Part shown: positions 40,736-49,773 of the stretch, piece after piece
Numbering within the stretch: position 1 is the stretch's first letter
How the letters are laid out: every line of letters begins with the position of its first letter
Origin: Chryseobacterium oleae
Lineage (GTDB): Bacteria > Bacteroidota > Bacteroidia > Flavobacteriales > Weeksellaceae
Assembly (NCBI RefSeq): GCF_900115055.1
Contig: NZ_FOVD01000011.1
Location: 48,749-112,748, forward strand
Reading direction: 5' to 3'
Length of the DNA: 64,000 nucleotides
Notes under the pieces: generated by a model
What the model was told of the DNA's origin: nothing
The model's database searches: none
Seen by the model: only the letters and a program-made list of their open reading frames with translations
Program-made: the position numbers and the translations under genes

Positions 40736-41740
40736 TTATAAAGAAGCAGAATGAATCAGCATATCTACCAATTTGTTTGAGTAACCCATTTCGTTGTCAT
40801 ACCAGGAAACAAGTTTTACAAAGTTTGGAGAAAGCATGATACCAGCGTCTTTGTCGAAGATAGAAGTTCTCTTATCTCCTACGAAATCCTGAGAAACCAC
40901 TGCATCTTCAGTGTATCCTAAGATTCCTTTCAATTCACCTTCAGAAGCAGCTTTGATAGCAGCACAGATCTCATCGTAAGAAGTAGCTTTTTCTAATCTT
41001 ACAGTAAGGTCTACTACAGAAACGTCAACAGTTGGTACTCTGAAAGACATACCTGTTAATTTTCCGTTTAATGAAGGGATTACTTTTCCTACCGCTTTAG
41101 CAGCACCTGTAGAAGAAGGGATAATGTTGTTTAGAGCAGCTCTACCACCTCTCCAGTCTTTAGCAGAAGGACCATCAACCGTTTTCTGAGTTGCTGTTGT
41201 AGCGTGTACCGTAGTCATAAGACCTTCTACGATTCCGAAGTTATCGTGGATTACTTTAGCTAAAGGAGCTAAACAGTTCGTTGTACAAGAAGCGTTTGAT
41301 AAGATTTTGATATCGTCAGTAAGTTCCAGGTGGTTTACACCCATTACGAACATCGGAGTATCGTCTTTAGATGGAGCAGAAAGGATTACTTTTTTAGCTC
41401 CGGCGTTGATGTGAGCCTGAGCAGAGTCTTTAGATAAGAAAAGACCTGTAGATTCTACGATATAGTCTGCACCTACTTCATTCCACTTTAAGTTGTTAGG
41501 ATCTTTCTCAGCAGTTACTCTGATTCTTTTTCCGTTTACCACAAGGTCATTTCCTTCTACAGAAACTTCTCCCGGGAAAATACCGTGTACAGAATCATAT
41601 TTTAACATGTAAGCCATGTATTCTGCGTTGATTAGGTCATTGATTCCTACTACTTCAATGTTATCTCTTTCAGTCATTGCTCTGAAAACAAGACGTCCAA
41701 TTCTACCAAAACCGTTGATACCTACTTTGATTGTTGACAT
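40736..41740 (-). CDS. gapA: Glyceraldehyde-3-phosphate dehydrogenase
   Basis: Glycolytic NAD-dependent oxidation of G3P. 334 residues. NGFGRIGR (8-15), catalytic Cys in SNASCTTNCLAP (about 148-159), HATTATQ near 177. WYDNEMGYS near the C-terminus completes the family pattern. Its start lies 31 bases from the stop of pfkA, so the two form a glycolytic operon with pfkA first. Confidence 0.97.
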   Translation of the reverse strand: MSTIKVGINGFGRIGRLVFRAMTERDNIEVVGINDLINAEYMAYMLKYDSVHGIFPGEVSVEGNDLVVNGKRIRVTAEKDPNNLKWNEVGADYIVESTGLFLSKDSAQAHINAGAKKVILSAPSKDDTPMFVMGVNHLELTDDIKILSNASCTTNCLAPLAKVIHDNFGIVEGLMTTVHATTATQKTVDGPSAKDWRGGRAALNNIIPSSTGAAKAVGKVIPSLNGKLTGMSFRVPTVDVSVVDLTVRLEKATSYDEICAAIKAASEGELKGILGYTEDAVVSQDFVGDKRTSIFDKDAGIMLSPNFVKLVSWYDNEMGYSNKLVDMLIHSASL

Positions 41741-41771
41741 AATAGTTTGTTTTAGATTTATAAAAAAATAA

Positions 41772-42758
41772 TTAGATTGCTAAAATTTCGGAAATCAGTA
41801 AAAGATCTTTATTGATTTCATTATGTTTTTTAATGGCATCTTCGATCGGTGTGTACACCATATCGTTGGAACGCATTCCCGCCATTACATTTGTTTTTCC
41901 TTCCATTAATCCCACTACGGCACCGTAACCCAGTCTGCTGGCCAAAACTCTGTCTGCACAGCTTGGAGAACCACCTCTCTGGATATGTCCCAAAATGGTT
42001 ACACGGATGTCATAATCAGGGAATTCTTCTTTAGTCAGGTTGGCAAGATCATAGATGCTTCCCTGCTTTTCACCTTCTGCTACCACAACGATGCTTGATG
42101 CCTTTCCGGTCTTTTCAGCCTTTCTGAAATTAGCGAAAAGTTCATCTCTGCTGTCTTTTTTCTCAGGAATAAGAATATCCAGCGCACCAGTTGCCAATCC
42201 GCTGTTCAAAGCGATAAAACCTGCATCACGGCCCATTACCTCTACAAAGAAAACCCTGTTGTGAGAAGTTGCCGTATCACGAATCTTATCAATAGATTCC
42301 ATAGCCGTATTTAAAGCCGTATCGTAGCCGATGGTATTATCCGTTCCGAAAATATCATTGTCGATTGTTCCGGGTACACCGATTACTCTGATCCCAAACT
42401 CTTCGTAAAAGATCTTAGCACCGGTAAAAGTTCCGTCTCCCCCTATACATACCAATGCATCCACACCATGTTTCACACAGTTCTCATAGGCTTTCTGGCG
42501 TCCTTCAGGAGTTCTGAATTCCACGGATCTGGCGGATTTCAGAATCGTTCCGCCCTGGTTGATTATATTTTTTACGGAACGGGGACCCATTTTCAGGAAA
42601 TCATCGTGGATAAGGCCATTATAGCCTTCCCTTACTCCGTAGCATTCAATATTATAATAGTTTGCGGTCCTTACTACCGCTCTTAATGCCGCATTCATAC
42701 CCGGAGCGTCACCTCCAGAGGTAAGAACTGCAATTTTTTTTACAGCACTCTCTTTCAT
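41772..42758 (-). CDS. pfkA: 6-phosphofructokinase
   Basis: ATP-dependent phosphorylation of fructose-6-phosphate. 328 residues. LTSGGDAPGMNAALRA (12-27), IGGDGTFTGA near 104-113, GTIDNDIFGTDNTIGYDTA near 130-148 (catalytic Asp in TIDND), HIQRGGSPSC near 253. Standard bacterial PfkA length. Upstream gene of the pfkA-gapA pair. Confidence 0.95.
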   Translation of the reverse strand: MKESAVKKIAVLTSGGDAPGMNAALRAVVRTANYYNIECYGVREGYNGLIHDDFLKMGPRSVKNIINQGGTILKSARSVEFRTPEGRQKAYENCVKHGVDALVCIGGDGTFTGAKIFYEEFGIRVIGVPGTIDNDIFGTDNTIGYDTALNTAMESIDKIRDTATSHNRVFFVEVMGRDAGFIALNSGLATGALDILIPEKKDSRDELFANFRKAEKTGKASSIVVVAEGEKQGSIYDLANLTKEEFPDYDIRVTILGHIQRGGSPSCADRVLASRLGYGAVVGLMEGKTNVMAGMRSNDMVYTPIEDAIKKHNEINKDLLLISEILAI

Positions 42759-42841
42759 CTAGTAAAAAATTTCGAACACAAATTTACAAAAACAAGTTCA
42801 GATAATGGCAGTAAGTTGAGAAGAGTTTTGAATATAAATAA

Positions 42842-43714
42842 TTAAAAGCTTCTAAAATTTGTAGGTTTAAAAAAATACCTCGCCGTTTTCGTTTCTGTAG
42901 CATTTACATCAAGACTGTACCATGGTGAAATATTTTTCTCAAAAGGATTGGAAAGTGTATGAATAGATTGCGCCGGAGTGAATCCCTGACTTAATAAAAA
43001 TAACTTGTTCCCTTCCTTATTCTGACATACTCCGGAAATAAAAACAATGTGTCCCGGACTTCCCGGGGTGATCAGGATATCACCGGTTTTCAGATCTGAA
43101 GTTGTAGCAACAGGTTTTGTTTCCTTATTTAAAGATATGGTTCCTGCATAATTGAAAATCAGATCCAGATATTTTCTGAAATTGGGATAGGAATCATCAA
43201 AGCCTGCTGTTTTTCTAAAACTGACATTATTCCCACTGACAAAGGCGCGGATACCATTTTTATAGTCATTCCAGGAAACCAAATCGCCGCTTGTAAAATG
43301 AAATTTGATCTCGTCAAACTTTTTGGCTTTGTATAAATATTCAGCTCTGAGACGGATGGCGGCATCAGCACACTGCTGTAGATCCTTATTTCCCGTGTCA
43401 ATATCAAAGACGGCTTCATGAAGATCCTGGGTTTCGATGGGAGTTCCATCAAATCTCAAAATCTGGCTGCCATAAGGTTTTAGCTTAAAATTTTCAAGGA
43501 AATATCCGAAAGAATCAGGTTGTTCTTCAATCCAGGTATAGCCTTTGGGAGGAGAAAATCTCTCTTTGATGGTATTTTTATCTTTATGAATGGAAACGGA
43601 GTTTTCCGGAGCCAAAACCTCCGTAATATTGGTTTTATTGCCGGATATGGCTTTGTCATTGCTGCATGCTGCTGTCATGAGTGCAACAGTCAGAATAGAA
43701 ATAGTTTTTTTCAT
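42842..43714 (-). CDS. DUF4846 lipoprotein
   Basis: 290 residues from the Met at 43,714; the lipobox LMTAACS gives Cys17 as the lipid site. The body matches DUF4846 (PPKGYTWIEEQPDSFGYFLE, then QCADAAIRLRAEYLY, GDILITPGSPGHIVFISGV). The YxWxxEQPxSFGYFLxN start and the His/Asp-containing end suggest an enzyme of unknown activity. A TATTTG promoter box lies just upstream. Single gene. Confidence 0.75.
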   Translation of the reverse strand: MKKTISILTVALMTAACSNDKAISGNKTNITEVLAPENSVSIHKDKNTIKERFSPPKGYTWIEEQPDSFGYFLENFKLKPYGSQILRFDGTPIETQDLHEAVFDIDTGNKDLQQCADAAIRLRAEYLYKAKKFDEIKFHFTSGDLVSWNDYKNGIRAFVSGNNVSFRKTAGFDDSYPNFRKYLDLIFNYAGTISLNKETKPVATTSDLKTGDILITPGSPGHIVFISGVCQNKEGNKLFLLSQGFTPAQSIHTLSNPFEKNISPWYSLDVNATETKTARYFFKPTNFRSF

Positions 43715-43739
43715 GTGCTTTTTCTTCAATTACAAATAT

Positions 43740-44075
43740 CATGGATTTTTGAACATGAAGTGATTTTTTTTAAACACAGATTGCACGAATTTGTAAAGGT
43801 GCCTGTGTTTTATTTAGTATTAATTTTTTTAACCACGGATTGCACAGATTTACACAGATGTTTGAGGATATTTTTATGGTATTATAAAAATCGTTGATTT
43901 TTTACAAACTTAAGTGAACTTTTTGCAGTAAGATTTTAAGCTTTAAATAAACTTAAGTGTTTCAAAAAGCTTTTGAGACTTTTGTGGTTGGTATCTTTCC
44001 TACAGAATAAACGGATTGCACAGATTTACACGGATGCTTGCGTTTTATCTGCGTTATCTGTTTAATCTGCGCGAG
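43740..44075. repeat. Spacer with dispersed repeats
   Basis: CACAGATTGCACGAATTT, CACGGATTGCACAGATTT and ACGGATTGCACAGATTTACA occur at 43,781, 43,836 and 44,010. 43,894-43,990 matches the right half of the 345-bp element at 54,750-55,094, including its end ACTTTTGTGGTT. So the gap is made of repeat fragments. Confidence 0.7.
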
Positions 44076-44084
44076 TGAAAAATA

Positions 44085-44426
44085 TTAAACATTCTCATTT
44101 TCAGGGATTAAAAGTTTCCCCCAGTCGTTTAGCTGCCAAAGGATTTCTACCAGTTTTCCGCCAAGTTCTGTTAGGGTATATTCAACACGGGGAGGTAATT
44201 CATTAAACGACTGTTTAACCAAAATCCCATCTTCCACCATCTCATTCAGCTGCTGGTTCAAAACTCTGCGGTCTACCTTAGCAATTCCCCGGAGAAATTC
44301 ACTCGGACGTTTTTTCCCTTCATTGATCTGCCACACAATCGGAATTTTCCATTTTCCACTGATGGTATTAACGGCAATTTCCAATGGACAGATTTTATTT
44401 TCTTCAGCTTTCTCCTTTGTTTTCAT
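44085..44426 (-). CDS. HxlR-family HTH regulator
   Basis: 113 residues from the Met at 44,426 (MKTKEKAEENKICPLE); the Cys14 in the N-terminal CPLE is typical of redox- or electrophile-sensing HxlR members. Winged HTH at about 22-95: ISGKWKIPIVWQI, RPSEFLRGI, DRRVLNQQLNEMVEDGI. Divergent from the AlkD-like gene 97 bases away, which it may control. Confidence 0.85.
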   Translation of the reverse strand: MKTKEKAEENKICPLEIAVNTISGKWKIPIVWQINEGKKRPSEFLRGIAKVDRRVLNQQLNEMVEDGILVKQSFNELPPRVEYTLTELGGKLVEILWQLNDWGKLLIPENENV

Positions 44427-44522
44427 AAAATTGACTTTTTTATCCCTATGGGTGAAAAATATGCGCTGTTGCCCATCTTGATTCACTTTCGGACTTTTGT
44501 AAAGTTAATCATTAATAGAATC

Positions 44523-45323
44523 ATGACCGAAAAACGAAAAGGCGCCCGCTCCATAAAAGATATCCCGAAAGATATCCTCGAACAGCTGAACCGGGGTGAT
44601 ATCGAAACGGCAAACCTTACAGAATGGCTGGCGGTAGATCAAAGGCTGTTGCTGGAAAATTTACTTCAGCAGAATCACCGTACAGAATATTTGAAACCTA
44701 TTGTAGAAAATGTAGATCAGCTGAAAAAACAAACCGTTAACACCATTAATGAAACCATCGGAATGGGTTTGCTTAATCTGGCTTCTAAAAATAATGACGA
44801 TGATTTTCTTCTCAAACTTTTAGCCCATCAGGCAGATCTCGTGCGCTGCTGGGCTGCCTATACTGTTGGACGAAACAATAATTTAAAACTTAGAGAAAAA
44901 TTAGATAGGATTCAGTCATTTGCTTCTGATCCTCATTTTGGAGTTAGGGAAATCTGCTGGATGGCGGTGCGTCCGGATATTTCCGAAAATCTTGATGAAA
45001 GCTTATCTGTTTTATCCGAATGGACGAGGCATGACAATGAGAATGTAAGACGTTTTGCCAGCGAATCTACAAGGCCCAGAGGAGTTTGGTGCGAGCATAT
45101 CATTGCTTTAAAACAAAATCCCGGACTTGGACTGAAAATTCTCGAACCTTTACGGTCAGATCCTTCAAGATATGTGCAGGATAGTGTGGGTAACTGGCTG
45201 AATGATGCCAGCAAATCACAACCTGAGTTTGTCATAGAAATCTGCGATGAATGGCTTCGGGAAAGTCCGACAAAAGAGACGCAGTATATCGTAAAAAAAG
45301 CTCTGCGAACCCTTAAAAAGTAA
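44523..45323 (+). CDS. AlkD/AlkC-like HEAT-repeat DNA alkylation repair protein
   Basis: 266 residues from the Met at 44,523; earlier codons overlap the HxlR promoter. HEAT repeats dominate. The family signature ESTRPRGVWCEHIIALKQ near 180-197 and DPSRYVQDSVGNWLNDASK near 213-231 match the AlkC group. These enzymes remove alkylated bases without flipping them. Divergent HxlR regulator next door suggests induction by electrophiles. Confidence 0.75.
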   Translation: MTEKRKGARSIKDIPKDILEQLNRGDIETANLTEWLAVDQRLLLENLLQQNHRTEYLKPIVENVDQLKKQTVNTINETIGMGLLNLASKNNDDDFLLKLLAHQADLVRCWAAYTVGRNNNLKLREKLDRIQSFASDPHFGVREICWMAVRPDISENLDESLSVLSEWTRHDNENVRRFASESTRPRGVWCEHIIALKQNPGLGLKILEPLRSDPSRYVQDSVGNWLNDASKSQPEFVIEICDEWLRESPTKETQYIVKKALRTLKK

Positions 45324-45326
45324 GAC

Positions 45327-45632
45327 TTATCCACAAAGGAAGAATGGTGATGTAAGTTTTTATTACCTATATCACAGATTTTCACATTTTTAAATGATTT
45401 TCTCAAACCCTTTATTCCCGTTGACCAGGGAATAATTTGCATAATTTGACAGGAAAGATACGATTGAAAAAGCTTCAATATTAACTGTATGTTAACTGGA
45501 AAAAGTTATCCACAATATTAGTTTTTGATTAATGGGGATTATATACATCACGAAATGAATGATTTAAATAATGGAGATCAAAAAGGGACTTGAAATCAGG
45601 TCTTTTTTCGCCATAATAAAAAGTTATCCACA
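45327..45632 (+). other. Three perfect DnaA boxes in a gene-free region
   Basis: TTATCCACA occurs at 45,327-45,335, 45,506-45,514 and 45,624-45,632, all in one direction. The 640-base gap (45,324-45,963) also has AT-rich stretches (ATTTAAATAATGG near 45,560). It could be a replication origin or a DnaA titration site. Spacing of 179 and 118 bases is looser than in classic origins. Confidence 0.35.
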
Positions 45633-45699
45633 ATATGGAATTATCGATTCAAATTTTAGAGCTCATTTCCAGAGACCGCCTATATAATCCGAAATCGGT

Positions 45700-45963
45700 A
45701 TGAAAAAATTTAGATGATAAACTTGAAGCTACCTTTAAACGCTATGATCGCAAAATATTTTTAAGTAAGCCTGAAAAAAATGTTCGCAAAGGCGTTTTAC
45801 TAAGCAGAAACCGCAACCTGCCTTTGCTGAGTGGAACGCCCTTGCGACCGAAAAAATAAAAGAATCAATAAGCTAGCGCACATTGCGTTAAATTATATGT
45901 GACCAGCATATTTACATGCAATTTTATCCCGAACTCACATTGTTTAAATTTTTAAGGATCTGT
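45700..45963. repeat. Spacer with extragenic repeat
   Basis: Contains TTCGCAAAGGCGTTTTACTA and a GC-rich GGAACGCCCTTGCGACC partner, similar in style to the repeats between the tRNA-Gln genes. No gene. Confidence 0.4.
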
Positions 45964-46722
45964 TTACCATTTTTCGGTCAGATATTTCCAGTATCTTTTT
46001 GGAACATGCTGAACATGCAGTTTTAAATTCTTTCGTTCAACAATATTGGTTTTGGTAAAGTATCGCTGCCAGAGGGTTTGGTAGTTTTGTTCTTCGTCGT
46101 GAAACTTCTGCTGGTATTGGTGAAGGTCTAATTTTTCTTCCGGATAAAAGAATTCGCAGTTTTCCAGATCGTACAGAATGCCATAATGTCGCCTCAAATC
46201 ATAGATCATCCATTTCTGGTCCTGGTAACGGTCTTTAAAATGTTTCCGGATCAGCGGAAGAACATCAAAATCAGGATCTATTTTCGCAAAGAAAACACCG
46301 TCCTGCATTTTTTCAAAACGTACAAAAGCGGTCATTCTGTGCCTTTCGCGGTCTACAGATTTACAGATCTTTGATACGGTAAGCATGTCGTTATCGGCAT
46401 AATTCTGAAGGATATTTTCTTCAGGATGTTTAATAGATTGTCTGACTGCGGATAAAATAAGATGCTCCAGTTCCGGATCTTCTGACAGGAAAACTTTCAG
46501 CAGCTGATGAACGCCGGATCTCCCAATATTCTGCTCCAGTTTTTTGAACACCCTTTCAGATTTATCATTTTGCGTAATGGTTTCATGAATTTCTGCAAAA
46601 ATATTTTCCTTATGAAATCTTTCCTTATTTACGATCTCCACATCTTTATACCGGTATTCGAAAACTTCAAATACTGCAGTTAAAAGGCCGTCGAAACTTC
46701 CGTCGTAGAGGAGTGTAGTCAT
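45964..46722 (-). CDS. TIGR03915-type DNA repair partner protein
   Basis: 252 residues. Pattern LYDGSFDGLLTAVFE (5-19), RERHRMTAFVRFE near 124-136, WMIYDLRRHYGILYD near 170-184 and ending PKRYWKYL fits TIGR03915, a family related to uracil-DNA-glycosylase-like DUF4130. It nearly always sits next to the radical-SAM repair protein found 150 bases upstream here, supporting a two-gene DNA repair or modification unit. Confidence 0.8.
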   Translation of the reverse strand: MTTLLYDGSFDGLLTAVFEVFEYRYKDVEIVNKERFHKENIFAEIHETITQNDKSERVFKKLEQNIGRSGVHQLLKVFLSEDPELEHLILSAVRQSIKHPEENILQNYADNDMLTVSKICKSVDRERHRMTAFVRFEKMQDGVFFAKIDPDFDVLPLIRKHFKDRYQDQKWMIYDLRRHYGILYDLENCEFFYPEEKLDLHQYQQKFHDEEQNYQTLWQRYFTKTNIVERKNLKLHVQHVPKRYWKYLTEKW

Positions 46723-46743
46723 TGGTTGATGTGATGATTTGGT

Positions 46744-46772
46744 GATGTGTTGATGTGTTGATGTGTTGATGA
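46744..46772. repeat. Short tandem repeat GATGTGTT
   Basis: Three copies of the 8-mer between the two repair genes; followed by a run of AATTCCTCAATCTCT-like repeats to 46,870. Confidence 0.7.
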
Positions 46773-46874
46773 GGTAACAGTTAAGGTGATGACTTCCTGT
46801 TCCTATATATAAATCTCTTAATTCCTCAATCTCTGAATCTTTAAATTTTTAAATTCTTCAATCTTTAAATCAAT

Positions 46875-48134
46875 CTAAAACAAACTCAGCTGCTGTGAAA
46901 ACTGATTATGAAACTTAGAAGAACTTCCGCCCACGAGCAGTTGCCTTAAATTTTTATCGGTTAAATATTTTAAATAAGCATTCCCTGCATTAAAATCGAT
47001 GAAATATTTGGCGCGGTTGACGGCTGCTCCCAATTTTTTCAGATGATCCATATTTAAAGCCTGAAAACGGCGTGCCTGAACAATCTTCTGTGCCGTTTTT
47101 ACTCCGATGCCGGGAATTCTTAAAATCATCTGATAATCGGCAGTCTGAAGATTAACCGGAAACTGATGAAGGTGTCTCAAAGCCCAGCTAAGCTTAGGAT
47201 CGACTTCCAGATCTAAGAAAGGCATATGAGGATCGAGGATTTCTTCCGCTTTGAATCCGTAGAATCGCATTAGCCAATCCGACTGATACAAACGGTTTTC
47301 CCGAAGCATAGGAACTTCCGTAGTCAAAGAAGGGAGTCTTTTATCTTCCAACACTGGAACATAGCCTGAATAATAGACTCTTTTCAGATTGAAATTTTTA
47401 TAAAAATGATCGGCCACTTTGATAATCTGTAAATCATTTTCATTAGTAGCTCCCACGATCATTTGCGTAGATTGGCCTGCAGGTGCGAACTTCGGAACTT
47501 TTCTGAAAATTTTCTTTTCATCTTTATACTGAGTGATGCCTTTCTGGATATAACGCATCGGGTTGATCATATCCTGACGGTTCTTTTCAGGAGCAAGTAA
47601 TTTCAATCCGCTTTCCGTAGGGATTTCAAGATTCACAGAGAGTCGGTCTGCATACAAAGCAGCCTCCTGCATCAGTTCATCACTGGCTCCGGGAATCGAT
47701 TTTAAATGGATATAGCCGTTGAAATTTTCTTCAGTCCGTAATTTTTTCGCGACTCTTACCAGACGTTCCATCGTTGTATCTGCATTTTTAAAAATACCGG
47801 AACTCAGAAACAAACCTTCAATATAATTTCTGCGGTAAAAATTAATCGTCAGATCTACGACTTCTTCTACAGTAAACCCAGCTCTTTTAATATCATTGGA
47901 ACTTCTGGATACACAGTAAGCACAATCATAGATGCAATGGTTGGTCAGGAGAATTTTGAGCAGGGACACACATCGTCCGTCTTCCGTATAGGTATGACAA
48001 ATACCGCTCGCGGAACTATCTCCTAAAGCGCCTTTTTTATTCTTTCTCGTTCCTCCGCTGGATGAGCAGGAAACATCGTATTTCGCTGCATCGGCAAGGA
48101 TTTCGAGCTTTTCTTTCAGGCGTTCAAAGTTCAT
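46875..48134 (-). CDS. TIGR03916-type putative DNA repair radical SAM protein
   Basis: 419 residues. The radical-SAM cluster motif is CIYDCAYC near 68-75 (Cx3Cx2C). Two upstream cysteines lie in DVSCSSSGGTR and ASGICHTY. The C-terminus has a helix-hairpin-helix, ILRIPGIGVKTAQKIVQARRF near 341-361, for DNA binding. Probably repairs or modifies bases by radical chemistry, together with the TIGR03915-type partner. The exact lesion is unknown. Confidence 0.85.
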   Translation of the reverse strand: MNFERLKEKLEILADAAKYDVSCSSSGGTRKNKKGALGDSSASGICHTYTEDGRCVSLLKILLTNHCIYDCAYCVSRSSNDIKRAGFTVEEVVDLTINFYRRNYIEGLFLSSGIFKNADTTMERLVRVAKKLRTEENFNGYIHLKSIPGASDELMQEAALYADRLSVNLEIPTESGLKLLAPEKNRQDMINPMRYIQKGITQYKDEKKIFRKVPKFAPAGQSTQMIVGATNENDLQIIKVADHFYKNFNLKRVYYSGYVPVLEDKRLPSLTTEVPMLRENRLYQSDWLMRFYGFKAEEILDPHMPFLDLEVDPKLSWALRHLHQFPVNLQTADYQMILRIPGIGVKTAQKIVQARRFQALNMDHLKKLGAAVNRAKYFIDFNAGNAYLKYLTDKNLRQLLVGGSSSKFHNQFSQQLSLF

Positions 48135-48277
48135 ATTTTTAACTGGATGTTACAATTTGTATCTAAAGTTTGTTCAAAAGTAGTTCCAAAATGTATAATT
48201 ACCAATATTTTTCTATAGAAGTTATCAACAATGGAGACTTTCAAAATTACTATCTTTACACTTATTAAATTTATGCT

Positions 48278-49606
48278 ATGAATCATAAACCGGTAGAAGG
48301 TTTCTCTAAATTGACCAAGCAGGGGAAAATCGATTGGCTTGTCGGCGAATACCTTGAAGGAAACGAAGAATATCAAAATATATTAAAACAATACTGGAAC
48401 GAAAATGCTGAACTTCAGAAGCTTCACGAAGAGTTTTCTGAAAATACCATTTCCAATTTCTATATGCCTTACGGAATTGCTCCGAATTTCTTAATTGACG
48501 GAAAATTATTCGCTCTTCCAATGGCTGTTGAAGAAAGTTCAGTGGTAGCCGCTGCTTCCAAAGCTGCCAAATTCTGGATTGATAAAGGAGGTTTTAAAAC
48601 GACCATTATCAACAATGAAAAGCTGGGCCATACTCACTTTATATTCAATGTAGAATCGCATAAACTTCTGCATTTCTTTAATTTCAATTTAAAGAAAAAA
48701 CTTCTTGAAGCTACAGAAGACATTACCGCCAATATGAGAAAACGCGGGGGTGGAATTTTAGATATTAAATTAGTGGATAAAACTGCTGAAATGCCGAATT
48801 ACTATCAGCTTAAAGCAAGCTTTGATACGGTAGATTCCATGGGCGCGAATTTTATCAATTCATGTCTTGAGCAATTCGGAAAAACGATGAAGCAGGAGAT
48901 TGCCACGAGTGAAGATTTCACACAGGAAGAGAAAAGTTCACTTCAGATCGTGATGAATATTCTTTCCAACTTTACACCGGACTGTATTGTAAGAGCTGAG
49001 GTTTCATGTAAGATTGAAGACTTAAAAGATGACAGCGGAATTTCCAATGAAGAATTCGCGAGAAAATTTAAACAGGCCGTTACCATTGCTGAAATTGAAC
49101 CTTTCCGTGCTACAACTCACAACAAAGGGGTGATGAATGGAGTAGACGCTGTAGTGATTGCCACAGGAAATGATTTCAGAGCAACAGAAGCCTGTGCTCA
49201 TGCCTATGCTGCGAGAGACGGACAATACAGATCTCTGACACACTGTACCATCGATAACGGAATTTTCAGATTCTGGATCGACCTTCCGATTTCTGTAGGA
49301 GTAGTGGGAGGACTTACGAACCTCCATCCACTGGTGAAATTCTCACTGGCATTGCTTGGAAAACCTTCTGCACAGGGACTGATGAGTATTCTTGCGGTTT
49401 CAGGTCTTGCGCAAAACTTCGGAGCCATCCGCTCTCTGGTAACCACAGGAATCCAAAAAGGGCATATGAAAATGCACTTGCTGAATATTTTAAATCAAAT
49501 GGGCGCTACAGAGGCAGAAAAACAACATTTTGTAACGTATTTTAAAGATAAAACGGTAAGCCATCATGAGGTTATTCATGAGTTTAACAGATTAAGAGCT
49601 CAATAA
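48278..49606 (+). CDS. mvaA: Class II hydroxymethylglutaryl-CoA reductase
   Basis: Makes mevalonate for isoprenoids (or degrades it). 442 residues. Catalytic Glu in MAVEESSVVAAASKAAKFW (about 82-100), Lys/Asp segments DSMGANFINSC near 188-198 and GNDFRATEACAHAYAARDGQ near 289-308, catalytic His in KGHMKMH near 389-395. Class II type (no membrane anchor). Followed by a one-base-overlapping small gene, so it leads an operon. Confidence 0.93.
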   Translation: MNHKPVEGFSKLTKQGKIDWLVGEYLEGNEEYQNILKQYWNENAELQKLHEEFSENTISNFYMPYGIAPNFLIDGKLFALPMAVEESSVVAAASKAAKFWIDKGGFKTTIINNEKLGHTHFIFNVESHKLLHFFNFNLKKKLLEATEDITANMRKRGGGILDIKLVDKTAEMPNYYQLKASFDTVDSMGANFINSCLEQFGKTMKQEIATSEDFTQEEKSSLQIVMNILSNFTPDCIVRAEVSCKIEDLKDDSGISNEEFARKFKQAVTIAEIEPFRATTHNKGVMNGVDAVVIATGNDFRATEACAHAYAARDGQYRSLTHCTIDNGIFRFWIDLPISVGVVGGLTNLHPLVKFSLALLGKPSAQGLMSILAVSGLAQNFGAIRSLVTTGIQKGHMKMHLLNILNQMGATEAEKQHFVTYFKDKTVSHHEVIHEFNRLRAQ

Positions 49607-49773
49607 TGCTGCAGATCATCTTACCCATTATATTCATCATCTTCGGGATCTTTTTAAAGAAAACGACATCGCCGGGCTTTAGAAATTCTAAAAAGCTTTC
49701 CAATGTCTTTATTATATTGGGGATTTCAACATTGGTGGCGAAACTTATTTTAATCTACATAAAATCGAAATAG
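49606..49773 (+). CDS. Small membrane protein in the mvaA operon
   Basis: 55 residues: MLQIILPIIFIIFGIFLKK and FIILGISTLVAKLILIYIK, two membrane helices with a short basic loop. The ATG overlaps the mvaA stop (TAATG) and its own stop overlaps the next start (TAGTG). Tight coupling on both sides supports it as real. Function unknown. Confidence 0.65.
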   Translation: MLQIILPIIFIIFGIFLKKTTSPGFRNSKKLSNVFIILGISTLVAKLILIYIKSK

